Assembly (NCBI GenBank): GCA_012976225.1
Contig: JAAVVG010000006.1
Span: forward strand, 186,001-250,000
Source of the DNA: Golubevia sp. BC0850
Lineage: Eukaryota > Basidiomycota > Exobasidiomycetes > Golubeviales > Golubeviaceae
Direction of reading: 5' to 3'
DNA length: 64,000 bases
In this document: piece after piece, positions 11,821 to 22,960 of the stretch
How positions within the stretch are numbered: position 1 is the stretch's first letter
Layout: every line of letters starts with the position of its first letter
Translations under genes and position numbers: made by a program
Notes under the pieces: generated by a model
Seen by the model: only the letters and a program-made list of their open reading frames with translations
What the model was told of the DNA's origin: nothing
Databases searched by the model: none

Positions 11821-12849
11821 TTACAGAGGAAGTATGTGACAGCTGATGGTACGTTAGGAGATTCAGAAAGATAAAGACAGATCAGTAATTCAATCCTTTT
11901 GTTGGAAACAATGAAACTTTCCTCCTTACTTACCCTAACATGCCTCTTCCACCCCAGCCACTTCTAGGAGTGAGCTTCAGATCGAACACTTGGTCTCTAC
12001 GCTTAATTTTGACTGGAATCTCATTTCCTTCGCTTAGAACGCTGGGAAGATTTCTCAAGGAGTTGTGATTTGATTGATTGATGGTAGAGAACTGAATGAA
12101 TAGATCGTCCACTTTCAGACCCTAAAAAAAGCAAGGTCAAGATACCAGTAACTTAGTAAAGGCTTACTCTGAGTCGATGAAACGCCAATCTGACAGGCTA
12201 ACCAAAGCGAAGAAGGTCACCAAAACTCACAGCTTCTGCGGCAGGCGAATCAGCAGCTACCGAATTGACTCTGGCAAAAGGTTGCTCACTTATGCTTCTA
12301 TTTTGAGAGCCATTCAAGCCACTTGATTTAGAGGTGTCATCTTCATCCATCAACTCAGGCTTTTCGAAAGCGAGTTCCAAGCATCCTGTGATCTTCGAGT
12401 CCAAGGCCATTCTGTCGTTCCTTAGTTCGTGAATCTTCTGTCTGGCGCTTCTGACCGCGACTAGGTCTACAGATGCTAGGGGAAAGCTTTCGCCGTCTAC
12501 GAGGGGAGAATTCATTGTGACTCCTTGCTGAGAAAGAAGAGAGTCAAAGACGGGAGAGAGTTAAGCGTCAGAAACTCAAGGGTTGTCTCTGCTTAGAAGA
12601 AAGTGCCGAGACTCACAGTCTGAAGTACCCCAAAGCAAGCCTCCTGAAACGGACGTACAGCACAAAGAAGGGGAGGGATTCGAACCTGGGGTGAGCGAAG
12701 AGGCAGCAGCATTGAGAAGATCATGGAGCTTGGAAGAAGAAATCATTACTTACCAATTGTTCATCGATGTCTTTTCTCTTGTCAGATAGAGCCAAGGCTT
12801 GTTGTCTAGCGCTTACACCGCCGTTTTCGTTCAGATTAGATGTCGACAT
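11821..12849 (-). CDS. NAS2: 26S proteasome regulatory-particle assembly chaperone (PSMD9/Nas2)
   Basis: Nas2 binds the Rpt5 tail during assembly of the proteasome base and then leaves. Five exons: 12849-12754, 12643-12617, 12527-12231, 12121-11842+... with the last coding bases on a separate exon; precisely exon 4 is 12121-11935 and exon 5 is 11842-11821. Exon 2 is a 27-nt microexon (EACFGVLQT) that completes the N-terminal helix between DIDEQL and QGVTMNSPLV. The Nas2 N-domain is followed by a PDZ domain (FARVNSVAADSPAAEAGLK, then DDLFIQFSTIN). The C-terminus GGRGMLGCHILPL matches the family exactly and needs the tiny last exon. All phases agree. It shares a proteasome role with the alpha-5 gene at the right end, but they are 50 kb apart. 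Confidence 0.93.
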
Positions 12850-13049
12850 TAGTAAAAGAGTGTGGGAGGGAAGAGAGAAGATATGACGCGTCTCGATCTC
12901 GAATTTGGAGAGAGACGATGCCGATCAAGCAGAGAGAAAAGATGATGCTCATAGATTATAGTAAGGTGACACAAAGATGTTGGAAAGATACAAATAAATA
13001 AGTTTGAAACACGTAAAAGGTGACGGGAGAAGAATCAGGCAGGGGCAAG

Positions 13050-16000
13050 CTACGGGGTCAAACAAAGAAGGATACTTTCAGGTGAACTCTCCAAATCCCT
13101 TGAAGATTCCATTCTAGGAATCTCCTCTTCATCGCTTCCATCTCCTAAAGCGAGCGCTCTCAAAGCCATCAGAGCAAAGGAAGTTCGCTCCCTTTGCTCC
13201 TCACCACCGTCCACAGATCCTTTAGCACTAACAAAGTCTTCTCCCGATAATGATTGATCTTGAAACGTATCTTCTCCAAGGATCAATGGAGGAGAAGCCG
13301 GCCAAGACTTTGGAAAGTTGATGGAATTGATTTGTAGCGGGTCAAGCTTGCGTCGTTCGGCAAGCGCTCCTCTAGACTTGATTTCCCTCTCTGGAGAGGC
13401 GAGTTGAAGAGACGGAGGGTAGAATTCTGGCAGTGGATCTCTCTTCAGCTCACTAGAATCCCAAAACGGACGAGAGAGCTCAGGTGGAGTCCCGTAGAAG
13501 GTTCGACCAGAACTGGTTGGCGAGCTCTGTTCGAACTCTTGACGCAATTCGAAAGACTTCGAACCTTCGGACTTGATTTCCTTTGCCTCTTCGTTTCCCA
13601 GAGATAGTCCAAGAGCTCCCACGTTTGCTAGACTGAGCCTTTCCAAGTCGGGAATGAGGATAGAAGCAGCTGCGCTCGCCTGGAGAATGATAGCAGAAGG
13701 CATAGGAGGCAAAGGAGGAACTTCCTTTCTTGAGATCTCATTTTTCCAGTCGTCTGCTCCGGAAGTGCTTGAGCGAGATCTGTCAGACTTGGAGACACTT
13801 TTCCTCTCCTCGCTGAGATTCGATTTCTTTCTCGATAGCTTCGTTTTCTTCTCACTTGAAGATCTCCTTCTCTTCGGAGATTCCAACTCCAGCTCGATCC
13901 TTTCTTCCCCGTTTCCGATGGTAATGCTATTACGAGACTCTGAACTAACTGCTGTAGAGTGTAAGGTTTTCTTGGAAGCTTTGGACAGTAGGCTGTAGGT
14001 GCTTTTCTTGCTTTTGCCACCACTACTTGATTTGGAAGTCTTGCGTTGTCGTTGCTCTTCGAGTTCGATTTGATCTCTTTCTCTTCTCTCATCTCCCTTG
14101 GCAAGCAATACTTGAGACATCTGAAGCATGTCTTGGTAAGCGAATGGTCCACTCAGGGTGGTGAGTGGCGGTTCTCTTTGGTTGCTGGCGTGAGCAGAAC
14201 GTTTTCTTGAGCGAGAACTCTTCGTCGGAGCAGGCTCTGTCCGACAAGGAGATCGAGCTTGAGCATGCGAAGAAGGCGGCTGACCTGGGTGATGAGAGAC
14301 AAAGGTTCTGGAAGAAAGTGTCAAGGAAGGTGCTTGAAGTGGAATTGACGCCTGCGGAGAAAGCAAAAACGAGGCCATGTCAGTCGACGTATTTGATTGA
14401 GTCGAGAAAGTTATCGATACTCACTGTAGCTTTCTCGTCCATCAAGACTTCTTTCTCCGCATCTTCAATCGTAACCTTGCTTGACGATGGTTGCTCCCAA
14501 GCGCTGCTGTCTTCATTGGGTCTAGGAGTACGAGTCGCAGCCAGAGTATCGTGAGTGGAAGAGGTTTCCGTTATAGAAGAGGTGGATGCTCTTTTCTCGC
14601 TCAATCCATCCATGAAAAAGAGAGGATCCAGCATTGGAGTTGTGGTTCCGCTGGGAGAAGAAGGGAATAGACCAATCACTTCCGATGATGCTCCTTCCGT
14701 AGTAGAGGACCTGATTTCTGGAGACAGAGCTTCGTCAGGATCCGGATTCGACTCTACGATGGATGGTCGAGTGATGATTTGGATCTCATCTGGAATTGGT
14801 GCAGTTGCTCTTGAGGTTCCGGTGTAGTTGTTGGTAGAAGCAGGAAGATTTTCATTCATCTTTCTCTTCTTGTTGTTGCCTTTGAAGAGACGAAGGAATT
14901 GACTTCCAGTCGAACTTCCGCAGCTAGCGTGAACACTTTTCAGGTCTTCATCCATCCTTTCGACCTCAGGTGTAACTTGATTAAGACTTCGGCTATCCAC
15001 TTTTGTAGTTGAGTGCAGCTGAGGGTTTTGGGAAGTTGGAAGATTAAGTTTGGAAGCTGAGGCGGAAGCTGCAATTGAAAAGGCTGGTAGTCGCGATGGC
15101 AGTTGATAGTCCATCAAAGCTTGAAGAGAGGGTGAAGAATGAAGGTTGCGGACTGGAGGAGGCGAAGTTGACGAGAACGAGGGAGTGTGGAGGGCCTGAG
15201 AGCTAGAAACTGAATGGCTTCTCTTCTGTTGAGGTGTATGAAGGGCGATCTCCTCTGACGGCTTCCCAAGTGTCTCGAGATCGGATCTCCACCAAGAACT
15301 CCTTCCACCATCCAGAAGAATTTCTCTCAACAGACTGTTCCTCTTTGAAGTCTGGTTTCCTGGAGATTGACCGATTACCTCTTCGCTTGGAGTGGCTTCC
15401 TTTGCTGGCGGACTACTTGGCGGTTCGAAGCACCTTCTCGTGAGCTGGTCGATGGTACAGCTACGAGGTCTGTTGAAAGAAGAGCGAGACGGTGTCCCCT
15501 CCTCTAGGACCAAAGGCGGATCTGGAAGATCCTTGACTCCTTTGGTGTCGGAGGGAGAGTGAACTTGAGAGTTTCTCCGTTGTTTCTCCAGAGCCCTTGA
15601 AGCCTCGATCAAGTCCAACTGAGCAGCTGCGAGTAGAGCTAGATGACTGAGACTCTCACTTTTGAAGGGTGAATCCTGACTCCAAGCTGAAGAAGAGACT
15701 CTACTGGCAGGGCTGAGAAGAACAGAGGACGTAGAGTTTGGGATCGGCGGTAGGGCGACGTTAGGGCGTGGCTTCGGCGGTGGGAGTAAGCTGGACCTTG
15801 AAGATCGTTTGCTTGAAGTTCCAAGACTCTGATTAATGATCCTGTATCGTTGAAGCTGAAGCGCGAGTTGCTGTTCTTCGGATGGTGAAGCGATCGAAGG
15901 AGAGGTGTAAGGAATTGAAGGTCTTGAATAGATGCTTCCGGAGGATAGACTCTCAGGACTGAATGCCGAAGGGTTTCGAGCTTTCTCCTCCAGCACCTGC

Positions 16001-17553
16001 AGAATCTTGGCTCTTGTTTCCGCTTGAGCTCGAAGAGACATGGAGTCTTCGAAGGTCATGTTTGTTGGAGAGAGAGATGCTTCTGATGCGCTGCTTCCTC
16101 CGAATTCGGTGTAGGACTTGTTGTCGTGGAATGGGCTTAACTCTAGGTCACTAGCAGTTCTCTTAGTTCCTGAAGTTGCTGATTTGAGAGAAGAGTTACG
16201 AGGAGGGTGAAAGATGGGACTTTGCTTCGTCGAGCTTTCGTTCAGAGATCGGATTCCTACTAGTCCTAAGGGTTGAATCGAGATCGTGCTCGGAGATGGA
16301 GTAGATTTAACTTGTCCAGACCCATCAATTCTTCCAGAAACCTCGAGGACTTGAGAGACACCGACCTTCCCCGTGAGAGCGATTGGGGAACCCAACAGGG
16401 GTAGTCCTTTGGAGCCTCCGAGCTTCAAATCCTCCAAATTGGAATCCGAAGAAGTTCTACAGATCGATCTGGGCCTCAAAGAAGATTTTGATGGTCTGCG
16501 AGGTGTGCTGGGGCTTGACGAACTGAGCGAAGACGAAGAATCACCACCGCTGCTTCTTCTCCTGCTCTGAGGCTGGACTGCGTTGACTTCCGGTTCCAGA
16601 GTGAGCTCCTGCTTCTTGAAAAGCGATGGAGCTAAGGAAGGTTCACTGTTGGATCTGGTCGCCTTGAGAGACTGGTCCTCCTTTGTCTCCACCTTGACGG
16701 TCTCTTCCATTCCTTGAGAACTCAATCTCCTCATCCCGAAAGTGCGCTTCCCTGAAGACTTCTTCGCTTGACTCTTGATTGATGAGCTGCTATTATTGAC
16801 CATTGGAATGAACGCAGGACTGAGACTACCTAGCGACGGAGCTTCCCTACTGGGAAATCTTGGAGTTGGCGAACGGTCGAGCTCTGGAGTTGGAGCGGCG
16901 ATGTTGAACATTGGGAGCTGGAAACCTCTCTTTGCTGGTATATGAGGTTGAGGAGAGATTGAAGGTGTTGAAAGATGAGATCGAGGATAGGAGAGGATGG
17001 AAGTTGGAGAGGGGTCACCCGGAGTTGAAGGAGTTGGAGGAAAGTAGAATTCGCTCTTGGAGGACGGAGGTAGGATCCTAGGAGCGAAGACGTCCATGAA
17101 GGAGACATCTCTCGGTAGTAAAGCTCTTGACAGATTCATGTGAGATTGAGGAGTTCTAATGGAAGAGATATCCGAGGTTGGAGAGTAGGAGAGAGTCGTC
17201 GTGGGACTGCTTGCGGATTCGGTTGAACTAAAAGACCTCTTCATTGGACCCTTCGTAGGTGATCCGGCGTTTAAAGTCATGCGTGAAGTTGGAAAGGATG
17301 AAATGGAAGGAGGTGGACTATCTGCAGTGAAGGAGGTTGAGAAATCGTTGAAAGTGGAATAGGAAGCCATGGACGAGTTGTAAAGAGAGGATCTGTAGGA
17401 GCTCAGAGAGAAGAAAGATCCATTTAAACCGGGTAGGCTATCGGGTGAATCTTCTAGGGGTAGGAAGTTGACGAAAGGTTCTGAGGAGAATGTTTGAGGT
17501 TGAGGTTGAGGTTTGCTCTTGTTTGCGGGGAAAGGAGAAAGATACTCTTCCAT
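13050..17553 (-). CDS. Large serine/proline-rich disordered protein, unknown function
   Basis: Two exons, 17553-14425 and 14351-13050, joined by a 73-nt phase-0 intron (GTGAGT donor, CCGCAG acceptor); about 1476 aa. I recognise no catalytic domain. Most of the chain is Ser/Pro/Thr-rich with many SP and TP sites (for example SPSPTSILSYPRSH-like runs), interrupted by charged helical pieces (EEQQLALQLQRYRIINQSLG; residues near ALLAAAQLDLIEASRALEKQ) and a basic NNKKRKMNE segment that could be a nuclear signal. The second exon has a Lys/Arg/Ser-rich region and one helix (YQDMLQMSQVLLAKGDERRE). The composition fits a kinase-regulated scaffold or transcription-linked protein, but that is inference. 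The gene starts 434 bp from the plus-strand gene at 17988. Confidence 0.8.
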
Positions 17554-17987
17554 CAGATGGAAAGAAGGATGGAAGGATGGTAGAAAGAGAATTGAGAAGA
17601 AAAGTCGAAAGTTTCAAGAACAGAAAGAAAAGAAAGAAAAGGCATTTGGAGAGAGCACGGAGCGGAACCTAGTTTGCGGTCAAGAAAGAAGGAGGTTGAG
17701 GTGGTTTCAGCTTGGGGACTCGGGACTCAGGCCAACCTGTTTCTCATCCCTGCAGGTGAAGTGCCTTCTCTCAGTTTCTTCCGGAGATTTGAAGTCTTCA
17801 TCCCTTCAAACGGTTTGGGAAAGAAAACAGGAGGAAAGGAAGGGGAGGAGGGGAAGAAGGAGAAAGGAGAAAGCTTTGAAGTGGACCGCGTGGAAGACTG
17901 AAGAGACTCACGTCTTGGATGAGATCTGGGAGTTCTCCTCTTCACAACAACCACAACAACTACCAAAAAATTCGTTTCTGCATCAGT
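17554..17987. promoter_or_regulatory. Shared divergent promoter region
   Basis: 434 bp between two outward-pointing starts. The middle is purine-rich (about 17560-17700 and 17820-17890), and ACAACAACC-type repeats lie just before the plus-strand ATG. No TATA box was seen. Confidence 0.45.
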
Positions 17988-18464
17988 ATGGGTCTCTTCA
18001 AGAAATCCGCGCCTAGCAGAGCTGAAAGAGCAAGGGCAGCTGCGGAATCATCAAACACAGCACGAGTCTCCGCATCAGCAAACGAAGCTAGTGAACTGCC
18101 AACCTACACTGAATCAATCAAAAGACCCCCTTCGAAATCCAATTCTACGAGCCAGTCTTTATCTCAGGTCGATAGACTCGCAAAGAAAGCTTTCAAAAGA
18201 GGTCAGACGACTACAAAGAATGATCGAATGGGGTCTCCAATCATAACGGACAGTCGAGGTCAAGTCGGATCACTCTATGCCCCAAAACCAGAGGAGATGG
18301 AAAGAAGAAGGAGAGAGAACTGTTATGGTGGGGAAGGAAACCAACAAGACTTCGTAGATGAAGACGGAGAGCCATGGGTCGGTTCTAAAAACGGTAGAAG
18401 GAGATTAAAGGAATACAATAAAAATCAGCCTCCTCCTGGTCAGGGACCTTGTCAAACAATGTAA
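17988..18464 (+). CDS. Small charged protein with LPxY motif, unknown function
   Basis: 158 aa, single exon. I chose the ATG at 17988 (MGLFKKSAPSRAERARAAAE) because the upstream in-frame ATG at 17919 adds a low-complexity His/Asn stretch that looks like 5' leader. The N-terminal half is Ala/Ser-rich and basic. ELPTYTES contains LPxY, a variant of the PY motif bound by WW domains of Rsp5-type ubiquitin ligases. The C-terminal half is acidic then basic (DEDGEPWVGSKNGRRRLKEY) and ends PGQGPCQTM. Gly2 could in principle be modified, but position 6 is Lys rather than Ser/Thr, so N-myristoylation is doubtful. No homologue recognised. Confidence 0.7.
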   Translation: MGLFKKSAPSRAERARAAAESSNTARVSASANEASELPTYTESIKRPPSKSNSTSQSLSQVDRLAKKAFKRGQTTTKNDRMGSPIITDSRGQVGSLYAPKPEEMERRRRENCYGGEGNQQDFVDEDGEPWVGSKNGRRRLKEYNKNQPPPGQGPCQTM

Positions 18465-18948
18465 AAGCTTTTCTCCTTTTGATCACTAATTTGATCAAAT
18501 TAGTGAGTCAAAGAGGGGGGGGGGTAATTAGAGGACTTTTCGATCTTCATCTCGCCGTCAGCTTACTGACTCTCTTCTCAACATACATACCTTTCTCCCC
18601 TCTTCCTCCTTCTTTTAGATCCCATTCCACGCTTTCCCCTTCCATTTCTCCCTCTAGTCTTGAATGGATCCCTCATCTCTGCTACCCGGTTCGACAATCA
18701 TACCGTCTTTTCCAACCGACCTACCCCATCTGCTTTTATACCTGTTTTCATGCCTTTCCGTCTCATTTGTAAGCCTTTTCACCTCATTTGAACTCTATAT
18801 ATTCCATTTGTAGGAAGATGATGGGATGTGCGCTTCTCGTTTTGAGCTCAAGGCGCTACTATACTGTACTTCAGCTTCAGTCCTCTATCTCAACACGCTC
18901 CAGAACGAAGTCGATTCATTCGTTGATCGCTCATCGACGTAATCGAAT
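18465..18948. other. Intergenic region with palindrome and G run
   Basis: 484 bp between two plus-strand genes. It contains the perfect palindrome at 18483-18506 and a run of ten G at 18515-18524, then CT-rich sequence that is probably the BRO1 promoter and leader. Confidence 0.55.
18483..18506. repeat. Perfect 24-bp palindrome just after the stop codon
   Basis: The half-site TCACTAATTTGA is followed directly by its exact reverse complement, with no spacer. It starts 19 bases after the TAA of the preceding gene. As RNA it could form a short hairpin in the 3' UTR; as DNA it could be a dimer binding site. Confidence 0.9.
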
Positions 18949-21900
18949 ATGAGCTCCAGCAATCCATCCTCATCAACCACAAGCTCTCAATCACCCTTAA
19001 TCTCGATACCTCCCAAGTCTACCACCGAAGTCGATCTTGCAACTCCAGTCAGATCTCTCATCTCAGCTTCTTTCGGAGAGGACCCGAAGAAATGGACCGA
19101 GCAAACCAACGGATTGAACAGAGCAAGGCAGGATGCTGTTAGGGGTGCAGGTGGAGGGGAGGGTAGAGGGAAGGGCGATGCTGTGGGTGAGTACCGAGAG
19201 GTGAGGTGGAGTGATAGAAGAGATGCTGAGGAAGGAGAGGTAGGCGGAGTACTTGGTAGACTTTGAACTACCATTCTATAGCTAAGATCATGTCTCTGGT
19301 TCAAATTCTAGAGTCAATATCACGAAAGAGAAGTGGGAGGCATAGCTTCGACACAGAGAGTAAAGAGCGAAGCATGATCCTGACCATCCTGATCCTCCTC
19401 ATCTACCTAGGTCGAGATCTGCTCTTCAAATGGTTCCACATCCTTGAGATGCTAGAATTACGTTTTCCTGAATTGAGAGTTCCTTTTCCTTGGTGAGTTG
19501 AGCTGCCCTCAGACCTTCCACCTCAATTTGCCTCTAATCTCTCTCCTCTCCCCACTCTTCTCTACAAATAGGAAAGATGCCTTCACTCTCAAATTTATCT
19601 CTCAGCATTCCTTGGCATATGAGAAAGCTTCCGTTATCTTCAACATCGCCTGCGTCTTGACTTCATTGGCTTCATCTCAATTACGATCCTCTGGTTCTGG
19701 AGGAGAAGGATTGAAACGTGCTTACTCTTCCTTACGTCAAGCTGGTGGATTGTTCTCTTACATCAATGACAACTTCTTACATGCGCCGAGTACTGACATG
19801 AGTAGAGAGGTCGTCAAATGCCTCATCAACCTTTCTATGGCTCAAGCTTCGGAGGTCTTCTTGGAGAAGTGCATCGAGGAGAAGAAAGGAGCCGGATTGG
19901 TGTCCAAACTCGCAAGTCATACCTCTGGTCTATACATCGTCTTGAGTGAGGATATGAAGGAATGGGTCACAAAGGGCGTCTTCGAGAGAGCTTGGTTGCT
20001 TTGCGTTCAAGTGAGTGGAAGCTTGATTCCTCCTTTTTCCCAAAACTTTTCAAAACTGACCTCCTCACTTTTTCTTCTCCCAGGCCAAAGCGAAGTACTT
20101 CACTTCTGTCACTCAGTACTATCGAGGCCTCGCAGATGACGCCTCTGGATCTCATGGAGTCTGTCTCGTCAGAGTCACCCTGGCCGAATCTCTAGCTAAG
20201 GAAGCTCTTCGTCTCTCTGGCCAATTCCAATCCTTCATCTCCGGGTCTCTATCTCCAGCTCAAAGTCTTCCTTCAGATGCAGGACCAGCTCTAACAGCGG
20301 TCATCGCTCATCATCTCGCTCTATGCACGGAGAGGAAGGATGCTGCAGTCAAGGACAACGATCTGATCTACCACGACATCCTACCTTCAGAGAGTACTCT
20401 TCCAGCAGTGGAAAAGGCGGTAGCAGCAACTCTGATCTCTGTGCAAGACATCTACGCAGCTCCTGAAGTTCAGAAAGTCATAGGTCCGGATATCTTCGCC
20501 AAGCTAGTCCCACTTGGAGTACACGAGAGTGCTAGTATGTACTCGGAAGAGAAAGCTAAAATGGCTAGAGCGGAAACGGAAAGGCATGACATGGCCTGTG
20601 GAGAACTTCAAGCATCGATCGAGTACATGGGATTACCTTCAAGTCTCAACAAGTTCAGGAACCTAGGTAAAGGTGCCAACGCAGCTATCGAAGCTTTGGC
20701 GGATCCAGGGAGAGAAGTCATGGAATGGAGTGAAGAAGAAGCTAGAGGTGGTGGTTCAAGAGGAGCCGATGGTCTAGGATCAGGGACTGACGGTGTCGAA
20801 TCCGCTTTCAGCAGAATCGAAAGCCTGAAGAGGACAGCTACTACGGAGCTCGAGTCGCTGAGTGCTTTACTGGACAATGACAACAGAGATTGTGAGAAAG
20901 CTAGAGTCAAATTCGGTCATAGATTCACTCAAGAACCAGCTGGAGCTCAAGCCAGAGGAATGAGATCGGACATCAAATCAAACAGAGAAGCTCTTCAAGC
21001 TGCTAATCAGAACGATCAACACATCAAAGCTCTATGGGAAGAAATCAAGCCAGATGTCGAATTGTTGATTGGAGGTAGAAACAGACTGGAAAGAGCTTTC
21101 GCCGAGACTCTGGCCGAAGGAGGTGGATCTTCCAATAGGGAAAGCCTTCTGGATCTAGGAGAAGCTGAAGATGTAGCCGACGAAGCTTCTGCCAAAGAGG
21201 TCGAAGAGAAAGTAGACTCAATTCAAGCAATGCTTTCGAAGCTGAACAAGATCAAGAAAGAAAGAGGCGAAATTCTTTCAGATTTAAAGCAGAAGATTCA
21301 ATCTGATGACATCTCTCAAGTCTTGGTCATGAATCGTAGAGCTCAAAACGTAGAACCAGCGATTTTCAAACAAGAACTAGAGAAATTCAAACCTCATCAA
21401 AATCGAATAAACCTCAGCATCAACGCTCAAAACTCTCTGATTCAGGATTTGACTAAGACTTGGAAAGAGTTGAACGAGCTGAAAGCTTCTCAAATGGCTA
21501 GGAAAAGGTGGGACGAGATGGAGAAGAAGAGAAATGGATTAGTCAAGAGGTTGAGATTGGCTAAGGAGAAACATGCTGAAGTTAGAGCTGCCACTAATAA
21601 GGGCGTCCAGTTCTACACCGATTTAGGACAGATCTCAATGACTCTGGGAAATTCGGTCAGAGGGTTTACGGATGAGAGAAGAGCAGAAAGGGAAAAGATG
21701 ATCGGAGAGGCAGAGTGGGAAGACAAATTAAATCAGCCGGCTACTCAGGCTGCTACCTCTAGGTCTCCAATGCCTCCTCCTATCCCTTCTCCTCAGCACC
21801 CCTACTCTCAACCTACATCTCTGAGTGGCTTTATGGGATCGATGAGCTTAGGAGATCGAGGATCATCAATGTCTCCAGTCCACTCCCCTTACCCGCAGCA

Positions 21901-22498
21901 ACCACAACCGACCACCTATCAGCCCAACCTCTACTCTCAACCGCGGCCTCCACCTTCAAACGCTTTTTCACCGCCACCTCCCCCACCTCAAAATCTGGCT
22001 CAACCACACACTCGAGCGCCTTCTTTCCCGCCACCTCCTTCGCATTCACCCTACGATTCGATGTCGATGTTTGAATCTTCGCCCAGTAGATCGAACTCAC
22101 AACCTCCACCTCCTCTTCCTCCTTCAAATGGATCCACAAGTCAGCCAAGCAATTCATATTACAATCAAGCCACTCCATCGAACTCGCAGTACAGCCAATC
22201 TCAAAGTCAACCCTCGAGAGCTGCTCCTCCATCTTTACCTCCTCCGCCACCTCAATTCCAATCTCAATTTAATTCTGCTTCTCCTCAGCAATTCAATACC
22301 TCTTCTCTATATGCTTCACAGGGTCCTCCTCCCCCTTCTATGAGTTACAGTCAATATCAGCATCAACCGCCTTCTCCTCCTCACCAGCACTTTGCTCCCC
22401 CTCCTTCCCATCAGTATGGCCAACCACCTCCTCCTCCTCCTTCCCACTCTTATTCTTCCAGCTATCAAAATCAACCTCCCCCGCCTGCTTGGCGATGA
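18949..22498 (+). CDS. BRO1: BRO1-domain vacuolar/endosomal sorting protein
   Basis: Bro1 binds the ESCRT-III subunit Snf7 on endosomes and recruits the deubiquitinase Doa4 during cargo sorting into multivesicular bodies. Four exons: 18949-19186, 19411-19492, 19572-20010, 20084-22498; phases agree; 1057 aa. BRO1 domain at about residues 15-385: [18 protein letters not shown], then [35 protein letters not shown], and [14 protein letters not shown] long coiled V-domain follows (about 400-790). A Pro/Gln/Ser-rich tail of about 255 residues from near residue 802 has many PPPP runs. The opening [13 protein letters not shown] and the [13 protein letters not shown] block fit Bro1 better than the PalA/Rim20 relative of the pH pathway. 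Confidence 0.93.
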
Positions 22499-22960
22499 GA
22501 TTCTTTCGGGAAGCAGTTGTCCGATTGAGATGCTCAAACCTGGCCACCCTTCTTTCTGTTACCTTTGTATGTACATACCTCCTTTTTCAAATGACAACAT
22601 GACAATCACGATTCAAGAAATCAAACCAGTCTCTGTGATCTCGGTGCTTTGTTCGTCAAAAAAGCGAAGTCTAGAATTACATAGAAGAGGGTGCGTGGAC
22701 CATACGTGCTTAAGGAAACTCTTAACACCGACCGACCTGTTCTCCCCTCCCCAACCTCTCCCTCTTTTCTCGAATTTGCAAGAGAAACCTACACTTTAAC
22801 CAGTCTTCAAGAACTTTTGACAGAAGAAGAGGTTCAAATTAGAGAGATCTTTGCTCCTACAGATTTTTAGTCCAATAACTTTCACCTGGTCTCTCCTACA
22901 ATCCCTAGGTTTCAGTGTCTCTCCCATCAACCCGTTATCTAAAGAAGTCCAAATAGAACC
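22499..22960. other. Intergenic region
   Basis: 462 bp between BRO1 and the transcription-factor start. It holds the BRO1 3' UTR and a presumed promoter. No other feature seen. Confidence 0.5.

Noticed and set aside
12670-12690. GGTTCGAATCCC on the minus strand, like a tRNA B box / T arm
   Set aside because: The flanking bases do not pair into a T stem or acceptor stem, and the site lies inside a NAS2 intron.
13573-14152. Long open frames on both strands inside the second exon of the large disordered gene
   Set aside because: Shadows of biased Ser/Glu/Lys codons; the supported frame is continuous with the first exon through a good intron.
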